From Glutinoglossum americanum (lineage: Eukaryota; Ascomycota; Geoglossomycetes; Geoglossales; Geoglossaceae), in the NCBI GenBank assembly GCA_020080175.1, contig JAGHQL010000242.1:1-30277 (forward strand): a stretch of 30,277 nucleotides of DNA, written 5' to 3'. Below are positions 20,147-30,036 of this stretch, piece by piece. A program made the translations under genes and the position numbers. Below the pieces are notes generated by a model that was not told the origin of the DNA, did no database searches, and saw nothing but the letters and a program-made list of their open reading frames with translations. How positions within the stretch are numbered: the stretch's first letter is position 1; every line of letters begins with the position of its first letter.

Positions 20147-20746
20147 TGTAACAGCTGCTTATATAAGCTGGGCCACGAAGTTTAGATGCCGTAGGTGTCA
20201 AGGCTAAACTAGCTCTAAGGAGCTAGTTATGATGAAGCATGAGAGGCCAGCCACATAACATAATAGGAGGGTAGACTTAATAGTCTTTAATAGTCTATCT
20301 AAGGTAATTATGGTATTAACTAATGAGGTTCCCTTCAGGACCCTTTATAAATACATACAGACCCCTTGCTTTCAGTCATACTTCTATTGGGAAGTCTTTA
20401 TAATACTTATATGATTTTTTCACTACCAGCTATGCTTTTTGCCACTGGCTGAGCTCCTTATATGAAGTTCCTATAGTACTTATATGATTCCTTTGCTGCC
20501 GACTATGCTTTTATGTAGAGTTTTTATAATGTCTGTATGGTTCTTTTGCCATCGGCCATGCTCCCATGTGAAGTTTCTTTATGACGTCATTAGTAGGGCC
20601 TTGCGAGCCTTATTCATATATTATCAGCTTAGTGTATTACATATAGAGTAGTCCCCCCTATGCTCCGCTGGCCTTCTTTAAGGCTAGCCCTTCTTTTTAG
20701 CTTATTTGGTAGCTCATCTGGCCCTTACTTGATAGCTACCATAACA
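20147..20746 (+). mobile_element. solo LTR-like repeat, family A copy 1 (fossil)
   Basis: The 600-bp repeat begins TGTAACAGCTGC and ends ACCATAACA, i.e. TG...CA. It is flanked by TCACC and TTACT, which look like a 5-bp target duplication changed by transitions. It matches copy 2 at 22545 along its whole length. No coding capacity or internal region is attached. Old, AT-enriched fossil. Confidence 0.7.
20367..20600 (+). repeat. 53-bp internal tandem repeat of LTR A1
   Basis: Units with the core (C/T)G(C/T)C..CGGCCATGC...ATGTAGAGTT start at about 20441, 20494 and 20547, with a further diverged unit before. The same array is present in A2. Confidence 0.65.
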
Positions 20747-21011
20747 TTACTATATAGAATCAAAACCAATTGAAGTACAATGGGCTTATAACTTTGTCAA
20801 CTACCATAATGACTTACGATCAAAATATAATCATTAATATGATTATCAACAGGTTAAATATAAAGATCCAATACTTATTCGTACTTAATTCAAATATGTT
20901 CAAGATACTATTATATAATATAGTATTCTCAACAAGGATATTTACAATTTTGATGAAACTAGCTTTTAGATAAGTATTATTTCAACTGCTAAAGTGGTTA
21001 CTTAAATGGAT
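20747..21011. other. AT-rich spacer
   Basis: 265 bp of very AT-rich DNA between LTR A1 and LTR B1. A 67-codon plus-strand frame (20770-20973) is low in information and unassigned. Confidence 0.4.
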
Positions 21012-21442
21012 TGTAAGAACTCTCGATATCAAGATGAGACAAAGGCACTTTAATGTCAAGAGTTCTTGAGAAGTTTAGTAACAATATGATGTCGCACTTT
21101 ATAGTGACAATAATGGCTAGCTGCCTAGCTTATGTATAGATAAGACTTGAGTATATAAGGACTAAGAGATTGACTCAATAGTTTGAGGACAACTATACAT
21201 CAGTCTGACTTAGAATGTATAGCAGGCAGGATAGACTTGATTCTAGCAGGTAAGAAATATAAAGACTGATTGCTGACCTCCAAACAGGAGACTAGTAGGT
21301 TATATATATATACAATAGCAAATGTATAATAGCTAGAAGATTGCATTGTATATGGATAAGATATCATTAATATCACATGAACTAATTACCTAGCCATGGA
21401 GGCTCAGCGGCCTCACTGGGTAACCGACCGCAGGTCATAACA
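21012..21442 (+). mobile_element. solo LTR-like repeat, family B copy 1 (fossil)
   Basis: 431 bp running from TGTAAGAACTCTCG to GGTCATAACA. Same family as copies at 26493, 27512, 29639 and 30037. The 3' part holds the family's GTTACC...GGGTAAC hairpin in degraded form. Flanks (TGGAT, ATTAC) do not form a clear target duplication. It carries the first type of central segment (AGAAGATTGCATTG). Confidence 0.75.
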
Positions 21443-22544
21443 ATTACTTCCCCCTTAAAGACCTGACTTCCAGTTCCCTATAAGTATCGAATACCTTTAA
21501 CTAATCCTGGCCTAGGTATCACCTCTATAAGTAAATGATATATAACTTCAATAAATGTAGGGATAGAATAGGAGGTAAAATCAAACATCTTTAAGAGATC
21601 TGTTGGGGAGCAGGTGGCTCCCCATATGAAGGTAGTGATAGATTTAAAGAAATTTGAAATAGATTGACTAAGCGAATAGCATGCTTGAGTAGGGCTATGC
21701 TCTCCTGTCAGGTTGCTTAAGCAACTAAGGCTACCCACCATAGCTAGTGGCACCCTTTGTTTGCAGGTAGAGTTTCAGCCCTCAAAGGTTACTTAGTCAA
21801 CACGTTAACAACATAATATGTTATTTTCGTATCAGCCAACTTTTCTTCTCTTTCACTTCTCCTCCATCACCTTCTAGTTACGTCGTAACTATTTATTTTC
21901 TAGCCTCTATCAACTTGTTTATAACCTCTTTTCTGCCTCGACGCAATTTCTCTTGTGTCTTTGTTTTTACTAAACTTTACCTTTAATATAGTACCTTAGA
22001 CCTTCACGAGGGCCTCTGTTGTTCTACTAGTGAGGTCCGCACTGATGATCTAGTGTCATTGCTCATTGCTGTCCTCTCTGCCACCCCCTCCATCACCATT
22101 AGCATTATACCTATCTCTACCTCCGAACCTCGTCCCTCCACTAATTCTCCTTCATACTTGCTACCTTTAATATAGTAAGTAATATTAGAAGATACCCTTG
22201 CTTGCCTATATACATTCTGCACCAGGCCTCAAGTGTAGTTGATGTACTCACTTGAAGAAGAGTTATGAGGAGATAAGTATTCTCTTTGTCTTGTCTTTAC
22301 CAGTTTTTTGCTTGCTCCTTCCCCTAGAAACTATATGCTAACTACTGTTTATAGGTTCCTGCCTCTCATACCACAGCCCTTCAGGGCATACAATAGTCTG
22401 TTCGGTGTGTGCTTCAGCTGCACTTGCCACACAACTGTAGGATTACTAACAAGAGAGTTTTTCTGAAGAAAACAGTTTCGACATTAGTAGGGTGACAGTG
22501 TAAGTACACTCGTATTATCGACACCATTGTGTATGAAGTCCCCT
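21443..22544. other. unassigned AT-rich stretch between LTR fossils
   Basis: 1.1 kb without a recognised gene. Minus-strand frames at 21753-21478 (91 codons), 22222-22004 (72 codons) and 22638-22414 have no motif I can name. It is pyrimidine-rich on the plus strand at 21840-22130. It may be the remnant of a retroelement or of single-copy DNA isolated by insertions; the sequence does not decide. Confidence 0.35.
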
Positions 22545-23258
22545 TATGATGGCTGCTTATATAAGCTGGGCCATGAAGGTTGGGTGTCATAGGTGTCAAG
22601 ACTGAGTTAGCCCTAAAGGGCTGGTTACGACAGAGCAAGGGGGGCTGGCTATGTGATATAATGGGAGGGTAGGTCTAATAGTCCTTAATAGTCTATCTAA
22701 TATGATTATGGTATTGACTGATGAGGTTTCTTTCAGGACTCTCCTCAGCCTTCTATATATACTAATGGCCCTGAGAGGCTTATGGGTAGGGATCTGCCCG
22801 GTTCTCTCTATAGATGCATACGGACCCCTTACTATCAGCCATACTTCTATTGGAAAGTCCTTGTAATGCCCATATAGTTCCTTCGCCATCGGCCATACCT
22901 TCTGCTACTGTCTATACTTCTATATAGAGTTCTTATGATGCACGTGTGATTCCTTCACCAGCAGCTGTGCTCCGATGTAGAGTTCCTATGAGGTCTGTAT
23001 GGTTCTTTCACTACCGGCCGTACTTCGATATGGAGTTTTTATAATATCTGTATAGTTCCTTCATCACCGACCATGCTCTCATGTAAAGTTTCTTCATAAC
23101 ATCATTAGTAGAGTCTTGCGGGCCCCCTTCGTATGTCACCAGCTTAGTGTATTACATATAAGGTGGTCCTCCCTATACTCCACTGGCCTTCCTCAGAGTT
23201 AGCCTTCCTTAACTTGTTTGGTAACTCACTGGGCCCTTACTCAGGGGCCACCGTAATA
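22545..23258 (+). mobile_element. solo LTR-like repeat, family A copy 2 (fossil)
   Basis: 714-bp repeat in the same orientation as A1, with flanks CCCCT and CCTCT that fit a 5-bp target duplication with one transition. It is longer than A1 largely because of more internal 53-bp units and an extra segment around 22745-22800. No internal region is attached. Confidence 0.7.
22831..23110 (+). repeat. 53-bp internal tandem repeat of LTR A2, about five units
   Basis: Unit starts at 22831, 22884, 22956, 23009 and 23062. Spacing is 53 bp, except for one 72-bp interval holding a partial unit. Each unit carries a CGGCCATACTTC-like word followed by GAGTTxxTATxATG. Confidence 0.75.
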
Positions 23259-23739
23259 CCTCTCCTTTCTAAAAGAGGTAAGTTTCATTGCGATACTGAT
23301 GCTTGCTCATCTGGTTAAGTAGATGGACTAAGTCATTAGTCTACTTTATTACTAGATAAGTTACTTTCTCTTCTCTTTGTCTCTCCTCTAGTGATCCTTA
23401 AACTAACCCTCAGTATAAGCCAAGCTCCCCCAGTTACCTCTTACCCCTAGCCTTTCCTCCTCTGATTCCATCGAGAACATGGAGGATGATGATGAGAACT
23501 CCAGAGAGAAGAAAGTGGAACATAAGAAGGAAAAAGAGAAGAAAGAAGAGAAGGAGGAAGAAGAGGAAGAGGATGACGAGGATGAGGAGATGAAAGATGC
23601 AAGGGAAAGTAGGAAGGAGTGATGGTGGTGTCAGTGAGCCTTCAGGCTATATATTCCTTTTGTCTTTCTTTTGTTCTTTTCTTTCGTTTTCCCCTTTGTA
23701 TAGTCTTCAAGCCATTTTCTTTATTTTTTTCTTTGTTCT
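23259..23739. other. spacer with a purine-rich acidic/lysine coding-like tract
   Basis: At 23480-23623 (+) a frame encodes a low-complexity Glu/Lys/Asp tail (ENMEDDDENSREKKVEH, then EEKEEEEEEDDEDEEMKD) ending in TGA at 23623. The frame is open only from about 23415 and has no ATG of its own before the acidic part. It may be the end of a host gene or a chance product of a GA-rich strand. A T-rich tract follows at 23655-23740. Confidence 0.35.
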
Positions 23740-24082
23740 TGTCACGGTATATAGAGTTATAAGAGATAGGGCTTATAAGCTTAAATCAGCATAGGGTCTG
23801 TACTTAAACTAAGCCCTTGAGCTCCTTTTCTGACTGACAGAATTGATCCTTCAATCTCTATTGGTTAACATATTTCTTATATATAGTTTATCTAATAAAA
23901 GCCACCCAGCAGCTTCATATCCACTCTACTGCTTAGCATATCTACCTCTGACGCCCTGCCAAACCTCTTACCAAGCTGTAATACTTATTCGAGCTCAAAA
24001 AGTCACCCGCAAGTCTACGAACAGCCTTATGAGCAATTCTCTCAAGCCTTGAGTACCTGCAGTACCCCTCTGAAACCTGATA
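23740..24082 (+). mobile_element. solo LTR-like repeat, family C copy 1 (fossil)
   Basis: 343 bp from TGTCACGG to ACCTGATA. Same family as five other copies. Flanks GTTCT and CTTAC do not match, unlike copies 2-5. Its right side abuts the chromodomain end of the gypsy fossil; its left side is unrelated DNA. Confidence 0.75.
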
Positions 24083-24851
24083 CTTACATTTGTTTAGAAC
24101 GTCTTCTACTTTATACTCTTCACTACCATCTACTAGAATCATAGATAGGGAAGTCGTCGCGACCTTACCAGGTCTCTGTCAGTATGGTTTCAAGAGGGAT
24201 ACATAAAATACAGGATAGATTCACTCTAATATCTTAGGCAGCCTTAGTTAGTATACTTATTTCCCAATAGATTCAAGGATTTCGAATGGTCCTAAGAAGC
24301 GATGATTTAACTTTTGGTTAGGTTAAGCTAATGTAATATTCTTTAAGGATAGGAGGACTTCTTAGCTGATGCTATATTGTTTACAAGTATATCATTGATT
24401 ATAGTACCTTGCTTAGTACTCGACTGCCTCCTGTAAGCATTTCAATAGTTTGACTCATAGGTCATTTATCGCTATTATATGTTTGCGTGCTACAGGTACT
24501 TCCCTTTCAGGAATATCGACCTTAACATCCTAAATAAACTCTAGATTATAACTATATATGATGAAGAATAGTGTTACTCCTGTCGAGACGTAAATTATAT
24601 TATTATATATAAATTTAATCTACTCTAACTAGTTTATCCAGTCATTCTGCCAGTATACAACATAAAACTAAATGTAATACTCCAATGTCTAATTCTACTT
24701 TTCTATTTGACTGTCCATTTGAGGGTGGAAAGTGGTACTTAGGCAGTATTTTGCCTTTATATAAAAGTATAGGTTTGACCAGAATTAACTAGTAAAAAGG
24801 CTACCCCTATCTGACACGATAGACCTCAGCATTCTGAACTTGTATATTACT

Positions 24852-25193
24852 TGTTACAGCATATAGAGTTACAAGAGACAGGGTTTGTAAGTTTAGATTA
24901 GTATAGGGTCTGTATTTAAACCAAGCTCTTGAGCTCCTTTTCTGACCAACAGAGTTAATCCTTTAACCTCTATCGATCAACATACCTCTTGTATATAGTT
25001 CATCCAATAAAAGCTACCTAGTAGCTCATATCCATTCTTCTACTCAGCTTATTGGTCTCTAACATCCTGCCAGACCTCTTGTTGAGCTATGACGCCTATT
25101 CAAGCTCAAGAACCCATTCGCGAGCCCATAGACGACCTCCTAAATGACTCCTTCAAGCTTTGAGTGCCCGCAGCACCCCCCTAGGACCTGACA
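24852..25193 (+). mobile_element. solo LTR-like repeat, family C copy 2 (fossil)
   Basis: 342 bp, TGTTACAGC to GACCTGACA, flanked by a perfect 5-bp duplication TTACT (24847-24851 and 25194-25198). Inserted within the integrase segment of the gypsy fossil. Confidence 0.9.
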
Positions 25194-25556
25194 TTACTTT
25201 TCTATAAAAAAAATCAGTAAGCTCAGGTATAGTAATAGTGGTTCAAATTGGGAAGTATTTAGTCATCTTAGTAAATCGATCTACTACCATGAAGATAGCA
25301 TCATATACTTTCAAGTCATTGTCGGTGCTTAGCCTCACAACCATGTCTATTGAAATACTTTTTCATAGATGGATTAATATATAGAGTAGTTACAGTTTTT
25401 CATATAAATAATATCAGAGAGCTTTCATCCTCTGACATATGTCACACCTTTTAACATATTTTTTTATGTCTATCACTATCATCGGCCAGTAGTACTTTTG
25501 ATGAATCAACTCTGTAGTCTTAACTGCACCAAAATAACCGCTATAAGAATTATCAT

Positions 25557-25898
25557 TGTCAGGTCCTAGAGGAGTACCACAGGCACTCAAGGCTTAAGGA
25601 GGTCATTTGAGAAGTTATCTGTAGACTCGTGAATGAGTTCTCAAGCTCAAATGGGTGTCACGGCTTGACAGGAGGTCTGGCGGAATATCAGAGACTGATA
25701 GGCTAAGTAACAGGATGGATATAAGCCATCAAGTAGCTTCTATTAAATGAACTATATACAAGAAGTATGTTGACTGATAAAGATTAAAGAGACAACTCCA
25801 TCAGTCAGAAAAAGGGCTTGCAGACTTAACTTGAGCAGAGACTACATATTGGTCCAAGTTTGTGAGCTCTACCCCTTGCGGCTCTGCATGCTGTGACA
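25557..25898 (-). mobile_element. solo LTR-like repeat, family C copy 3 (fossil)
   Basis: 342 bp in inverse orientation to copy 2, flanked by a perfect 5-bp duplication ATCAT (25552-25556 and 25899-25903). Inserted just upstream of the integrase zinc domain of the gypsy fossil. Confidence 0.9.
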
Positions 25899-26082
25899 AT
25901 CATAGTTTATTTTTATGATTTCTTATTGTATCACCTAATTATTTGGCATGCAAGTAGTCCCCTTGAAGCACAATAGACTATTGCTGTCTATTGCCCAATT
26001 ATTCTTTATGGACTGGGTGACCTGAAGACAACCTGCTAAAAAGTTACTCTTCTATTATCCAATTGAGGTGTCCTTTGCCTAG

Positions 26083-26415
26083 TGTCAGGTTCTAGGGGGG
26101 TGTCGCGGGTGCCTGGGGCTCGAGGGGGTTATTCGGAAGATTGTCCATGGGCTTGCGAAAGAGTTCTCGAGCTCGAATGGGTGTTATGGCTCGGCAGAAG
26201 GTCTGGCGGGATGTCAGAGGCAGATAGACTGAGTAGGAGGATGGATATGAGCTACCAAGGAGCTTCTATTAGATGAACTATATACAAGAGATATGTTGAC
26301 CGATGGAGATTGAAGAATCAATTCTGTTGGTCAGAAAAGGAGCTTGAGAGCTTGGCTTAAGTACAGACCCTATACTGATCTAAGCTTACAAGCCCTGTCT
26401 TTATGTGCCATGATA
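26083..26415 (-). mobile_element. solo LTR-like repeat, family C copy 4 (fossil)
   Basis: 333 bp flanked by a perfect 5-bp duplication CCTAG (26078-26082 and 26416-26420). One of the less AT-shifted copies, with many GC-rich words such as GGCTCGAGGGGG retained. Confidence 0.9.
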
Positions 26416-26492
26416 CCTAGAGTTTAAGAAAGAGTTGTGTGAATAATTCTTTTGGTTCTCTATATGTCGTTTTGGTAGAAATAGTCTCTATA

Positions 26493-26924
26493 TGTCATAA
26501 CCCGCAGTCAGTTACCCGGCGAGGATGCTAAGCCTCCATGACTAAGTAATTAGCTTACGTGATATTGACAACATCTCATCCATATGCAATGCAATCTTCC
26601 AGCTATTATGTGTTTGTTATCGTGTATATATATGACCTGCTAGCCTCTCACTTAGAGGTTAGCGATTAGTCTTTTATATTTTCTGCCTGCTAGAATCAAG
26701 TCTATCCTGCCTGCTATACATTCTAAGTCGGACCGATGTATAGTTATCCTCAAACTATTGAGTTAACCTATTAACTGTTATATACCTAAGTTTTATTTAC
26801 ATGTAGGTCAGGCAGCTAGTCATCATTGTTACTGCAAGGTGCGACATCATACTGTTATCGAATCTCTCAAGAACTCTCGGCATTGGAGTTCCTTTGTATC
26901 ACCTTGACATCAAGAGTTCTTATA
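26493..26924 (-). mobile_element. solo LTR-like repeat, family B copy 2 (fossil)
   Basis: 432 bp in minus orientation. Flanks CTATA and CTATG fit a 5-bp target duplication with one transition. First type of central segment. Inserted into the gypsy fossil downstream of RNase H. Confidence 0.85.
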
Positions 26925-27511
26925 CTATGGCTACTTATTATGATATAAGATGTTCTAAATCACCAGTACTAGTGATGGGACTGACTCCATCACCACACTG
27001 AAGGGAGGTCAACATCTTGTCGACCACTTCTACTTCATCCAATTCCTTACTTGAGTTAGGTTCGGATTCTGTGGCTTCCTTATCTAAGGTTTCTTAGGAT
27101 AGCAGAATCTTGTACTTCTGCCTTACCACTTCTAAGGCTACCTATTTTCAAATACTTTCAGATTCATCAGTCTCAATTGCAACCTCTGAAGCTACCCATC
27201 TTGGTTGCCGTGGCAGGTCACCTGTAACCCCTATACATGCTACCTGTTTTCATAATATTGCTACCATTCATAGCTCTCTTTTTTCCAGGTCCAATCCTAA
27301 TCTAAACTTCTACTTTAGAGTAAGTAGTAGTAATTGGTTTTCCTCCCCCAATGTTACCTTATAATCAGAGTGTCAAGAGGGTCTGTTCATCAGATTGCTC
27401 ACTCTTTTCCAGTATTGTATTTCAAAATCAAAAGCTGCTAGACATTCTGTCCATTGTACTTAATGTCTTGACAACTCCTTTGTATTCATAAAGTACCAGA
27501 GGTTAGCATAG

Positions 27512-27983
27512 TGTAAGAACTCTCGATACCAAGGTGACGCGAAGGCACTTCGATGTCGAGAGGTCTAAGGGGTTCAATAACAGTGTGACGTCGCACCCTG
27601 TAGCGATGATGATGGTTGGCCGACTGGTCTGCATCTAGGTAAGGCCTAGATGTATGAGGACTAATGGATGGACTTGATGGTCGATAGTTTAGGGCGACTT
27701 GTCATCAGCCCGGTTTAGAATGTAGAGTAGACGGAATAGACTTGATTCTAATGAGCAGGAAATGTAAAAGAACTGATCGCTAACCTCCAGCGGGAGGCCA
27801 GCGAGCTGCTTATATACATGACGAGCTTTCAACAATGGAACAGACGTTATAAAGCAATAAAGATATACGCTTGTAGAATCCATATAGCCATATAGGCGAG
27901 TCGCCATTTGCGTAACCCGAGCTAGTTACCCGGCCGCAGAGGCCTAAATGGCCTCACCGGGTAACCGACTGCGGGTCATGACA
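27512..27983 (+). mobile_element. solo LTR-like repeat, family B copy 3 (fossil)
   Basis: 472 bp from TGTAAGAACTCTCG to GGGTCATGACA with a perfect 5-bp duplication CATAG (27507-27511 and 27984-27988). It splits the RNase H region of the gypsy fossil. It carries the second type of central segment (CCATATAGCCATATAGGCG) and a well-preserved hairpin at 27925-27965. Confidence 0.92.
27925..27965. repeat. two-step hairpin in LTR family B
   Basis: Outer stem GTTACCCGG / CCGGGTAAC (9 bp) encloses inner stem GAGGCC / GGCCTC (6 bp) around a TAAAT loop. The same structure recurs at the matching place in copy B5 (about 30054-30096) and, degraded, in B1 and B2. Confidence 0.85.
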
Positions 27984-28302
27984 CATAGTCTGATAGAATA
28001 GTAACAAGGTGCTAACTACTTTCCAGGTAGTAGCGACAATACTTAAAGCTTTTTACAATAGTTAAAAGTTCTTAGTCATATATTTCATAATTCTGTTCTG
28101 CTTGAATTATTTTCTGAGACTAGAATGCTACTAAATGCTAATGTGCATTCGAGTGGCAACCTGTTGTCAGGATGCCTAGCTAGCTCAATATGCTAACAAT
28201 AGTAAACTTAGAAGCATCCATTTCTAAACATATCAGCTTCTTCTAATCAAAGTGTTACAATATCGGGGCTATCAGGAAAGCTGCTTTCAGATTCTGAAAT
28301 GC

Positions 28303-28644
28303 TGTCACAGCACATAGAGTCATAAGGGATAAAGCTTACAAGCTTAGATCAGCATAAGGCCTGTGCTTGAGCCAAGCCCGCGAGCTACTTTTCTAACTGA
28401 TAAAGTTGATTCTTTAACCTCTATCGGTCAACACACCTCTTGTATATAGTTCATCTAATAGAAGCCACTTGGTGGCCCATATCCATCTACCTACTCAGCC
28501 TACCCACCTCTGACATCCTGCCGGACATTCTGCCGAGCCATAATACCTATTCGAGCTCAGGAACTCATTCGCGAGCCCACGGACGACCTCCCGAATGACC
28601 CTCTCGAGCCTCGAGCGCCCGCAGCACCCCCTTAGGACCTGACA
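28303..28644 (+). mobile_element. solo LTR-like repeat, family C copy 5 (fossil)
   Basis: 342 bp flanked by a perfect 5-bp duplication AATGC (28298-28302 and 28645-28649). Inserted between the reverse transcriptase and RNase H pieces of the gypsy fossil. Confidence 0.92.
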
Positions 28645-29048
28645 AATGCCTATCAAGCCTCTGGCATTATGTCATAAGGTCTAGACTTCTTACCATCCTT
28701 GTTTCCCTTGAGCATTACTATCAAAGATACTGTTATCTTTGAATAAGTAGCAATGAAATATCAGTAGAAGTTTGCAAACCCTAAAAATACCTGAACCTCT
28801 CAGAAGGTGCATGGTTCAAGCTATTCCTAGATGGCCTACACTCTGCTTAACTCCATCGCAAGACTGTCAGGTCCTAATATGAACTCTAGGAAGTTAATAA
28901 CGTCAATACTAAACTTGCATTTCAATATCTTGATAAACAATTTATGTTTTCTCAGATGCTTCAGCATCTCGACAATATACCAATAGTACTCCACTAGATT
29001 GTCTAAGTAGATAAGTATATTATCTAAGTAGACTATATAAGTCATATT

Positions 29049-29381
29049 TGTCACGGCACATAAAGACAGGGCTTGTAAGCTTAGATCAGTATAGGGTCTG
29101 TGCTTAAGCCAAGCTCTCAAGCTCCTTTTCTGACCGACAGAGTTGATTCTTCAATCTCTATTGGTCAACACACCTCTTGTATATAGTTCATCTAATAGAA
29201 GCCACCCAGTGGCCCATATCCATCCACCTACTCAGCCTACCTGCCTCTGACATCCCGCCGGATATCCTGCCGAGCCGTGACACCCATTCGAGCTCAAGAA
29301 CTCATTCGCGAGCCCACGGACGACCTCCCGAACGACCCCCTCGACCCTCGAGTACCCGCGGCACCCCCCTAGAACCTGACA
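29049..29381 (+). mobile_element. solo LTR-like repeat, family C copy 6 (fossil)
   Basis: 333 bp, relatively GC-rich and so little altered. Its left flank is the reverse transcriptase piece of the gypsy fossil; its right flank is unrelated DNA. The flanks (ATATT, ATGTA) do not form a duplication. Confidence 0.8.
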
Positions 29382-29638
29382 ATGTACTTTCTTTCATTAT
29401 TCACTTTCATTTTAGAAGACTTTTCCTATGTTAGAATACTAGACAACCCACGGGACGTTGGTTTGGAAGAAAGGCGGATATGGAGGTGGGATTCATGCTT
29501 GGATAAGGGCAATCTGTTGAGGTTGAGGTCACGTGAATTCGTGATTCTCTTGGCAAAGGCACGCATATAAGTAGCTAGCTAGACGTGTAGTTACGAACAA
29601 GCAGCTCACCCACCGACACTGAAATTGCCTCTACACCA
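29382..29638. other. spacer of ordinary composition
   Basis: About 260 bp of less AT-rich DNA between repeats. The 62-codon frame at 29382-29570 has no motif. It is not similar to any family in the window and may be an island of host DNA. Confidence 0.4.
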
Positions 29639-29901
29639 CCTAACTTACGTGTAAATAAAACTTAAGTATATAAGAGTTAATAAGTTAACTCAAAGTTTGA
29701 GAATAACTACATATTGGTTCAACTTAAAATGTATAGTAGGTGAGATAGACTTGATTTTAACAGGCAGGAAATGTAAAAGACTGATTATTGACCTTCAAGC
29801 AGGAGGCTAGCGAGTCATATATATACACGACAGTAAATACATAATGGCTGGAAGATTGCATTGCATATGGATGAGACGTCGTCGATGTTACGTGAGCTAA
29901 T
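29639..29901 (+). mobile_element. partial LTR-like repeat, family B copy 4 (fossil)
   Basis: Matches the central part of B1 and B2 from CCTAACTTACGTGTAAATAA onward and lacks roughly the first 170 bp of the family. It is cut at 29901 by copy A3; its 3' end, including the hairpin, is not in the window. First type of central segment. Confidence 0.75.
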
Positions 29902-30036
29902 TGTGACGGCGGCTTATGTAAGCTGGACCGCGAAGGTTGGATGCCACGGGCATCAGGGCCGAGCTAGCCCTAGAGGGCCGGTCACGAAGAAGCAAGGAAG
30001 GCCGGCCGTGTGGCACGATGGAGGGGGTAGGGTTAT
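29902..30036 (+). mobile_element. LTR-like repeat, family A copy 3, interrupted (fossil)
   Basis: Begins TGTGACGGCGGCTTATG directly after CTAAT of copy B4 and matches the first 135 bp of A1 and A2. It is GC-richer and so closer to the family's unaltered state. Interrupted at 30037 by copy B5. Confidence 0.8.

Larger units (their letters stand above)
24083..29048 (-). mobile_element. fossil Ty3/gypsy (chromovirus-like) pol region, broken and split by six LTR insertions
   Basis: Minus-strand pieces can be recognised in order. Reverse transcriptase lies at about 29048-28645 (YIVYLDN box and ILGPDSLAM region). RNase H lies at 28302-27984 (MDASKF, AEQNYEIYD, ELLTIVK) and continues at 27506-26925 (AAFDFEIQYW). 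Between 26492 and 25899 there are short linker pieces. The integrase zinc and core segment lies at 25556-25194 (HQKYYWP, CDICQRMKA, VVDRFTKM). The integrase C-terminal part lies at 24851-24083 (FHPQMDSQIEK, RFLGPFEI, FYVSLLKPY), leading to a chromodomain start (VDGSEEYKVEDVL). Gag, protease and its own LTRs are not seen. It is heavily decayed, with many breaks. Removing the six inserted repeats leaves roughly 2.7 kb. The stacked insertions and AT enrichment indicate an old copy. Confidence 0.85.

Noticed and set aside
22831-23110. CRISPR-like array because of regular 53-bp spacing
   Set aside because: Units are continuous tandem copies without unique spacers, lie inside an LTR, and the genome is eukaryotic.
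20147-23258. LTR copies A1 and A2 as the two ends of one full element
   Set aside because: Each copy has its own flanking 5-bp near-duplication (TCACC/TTACT and CCCCT/CCTCT), so they are separate solo LTRs.
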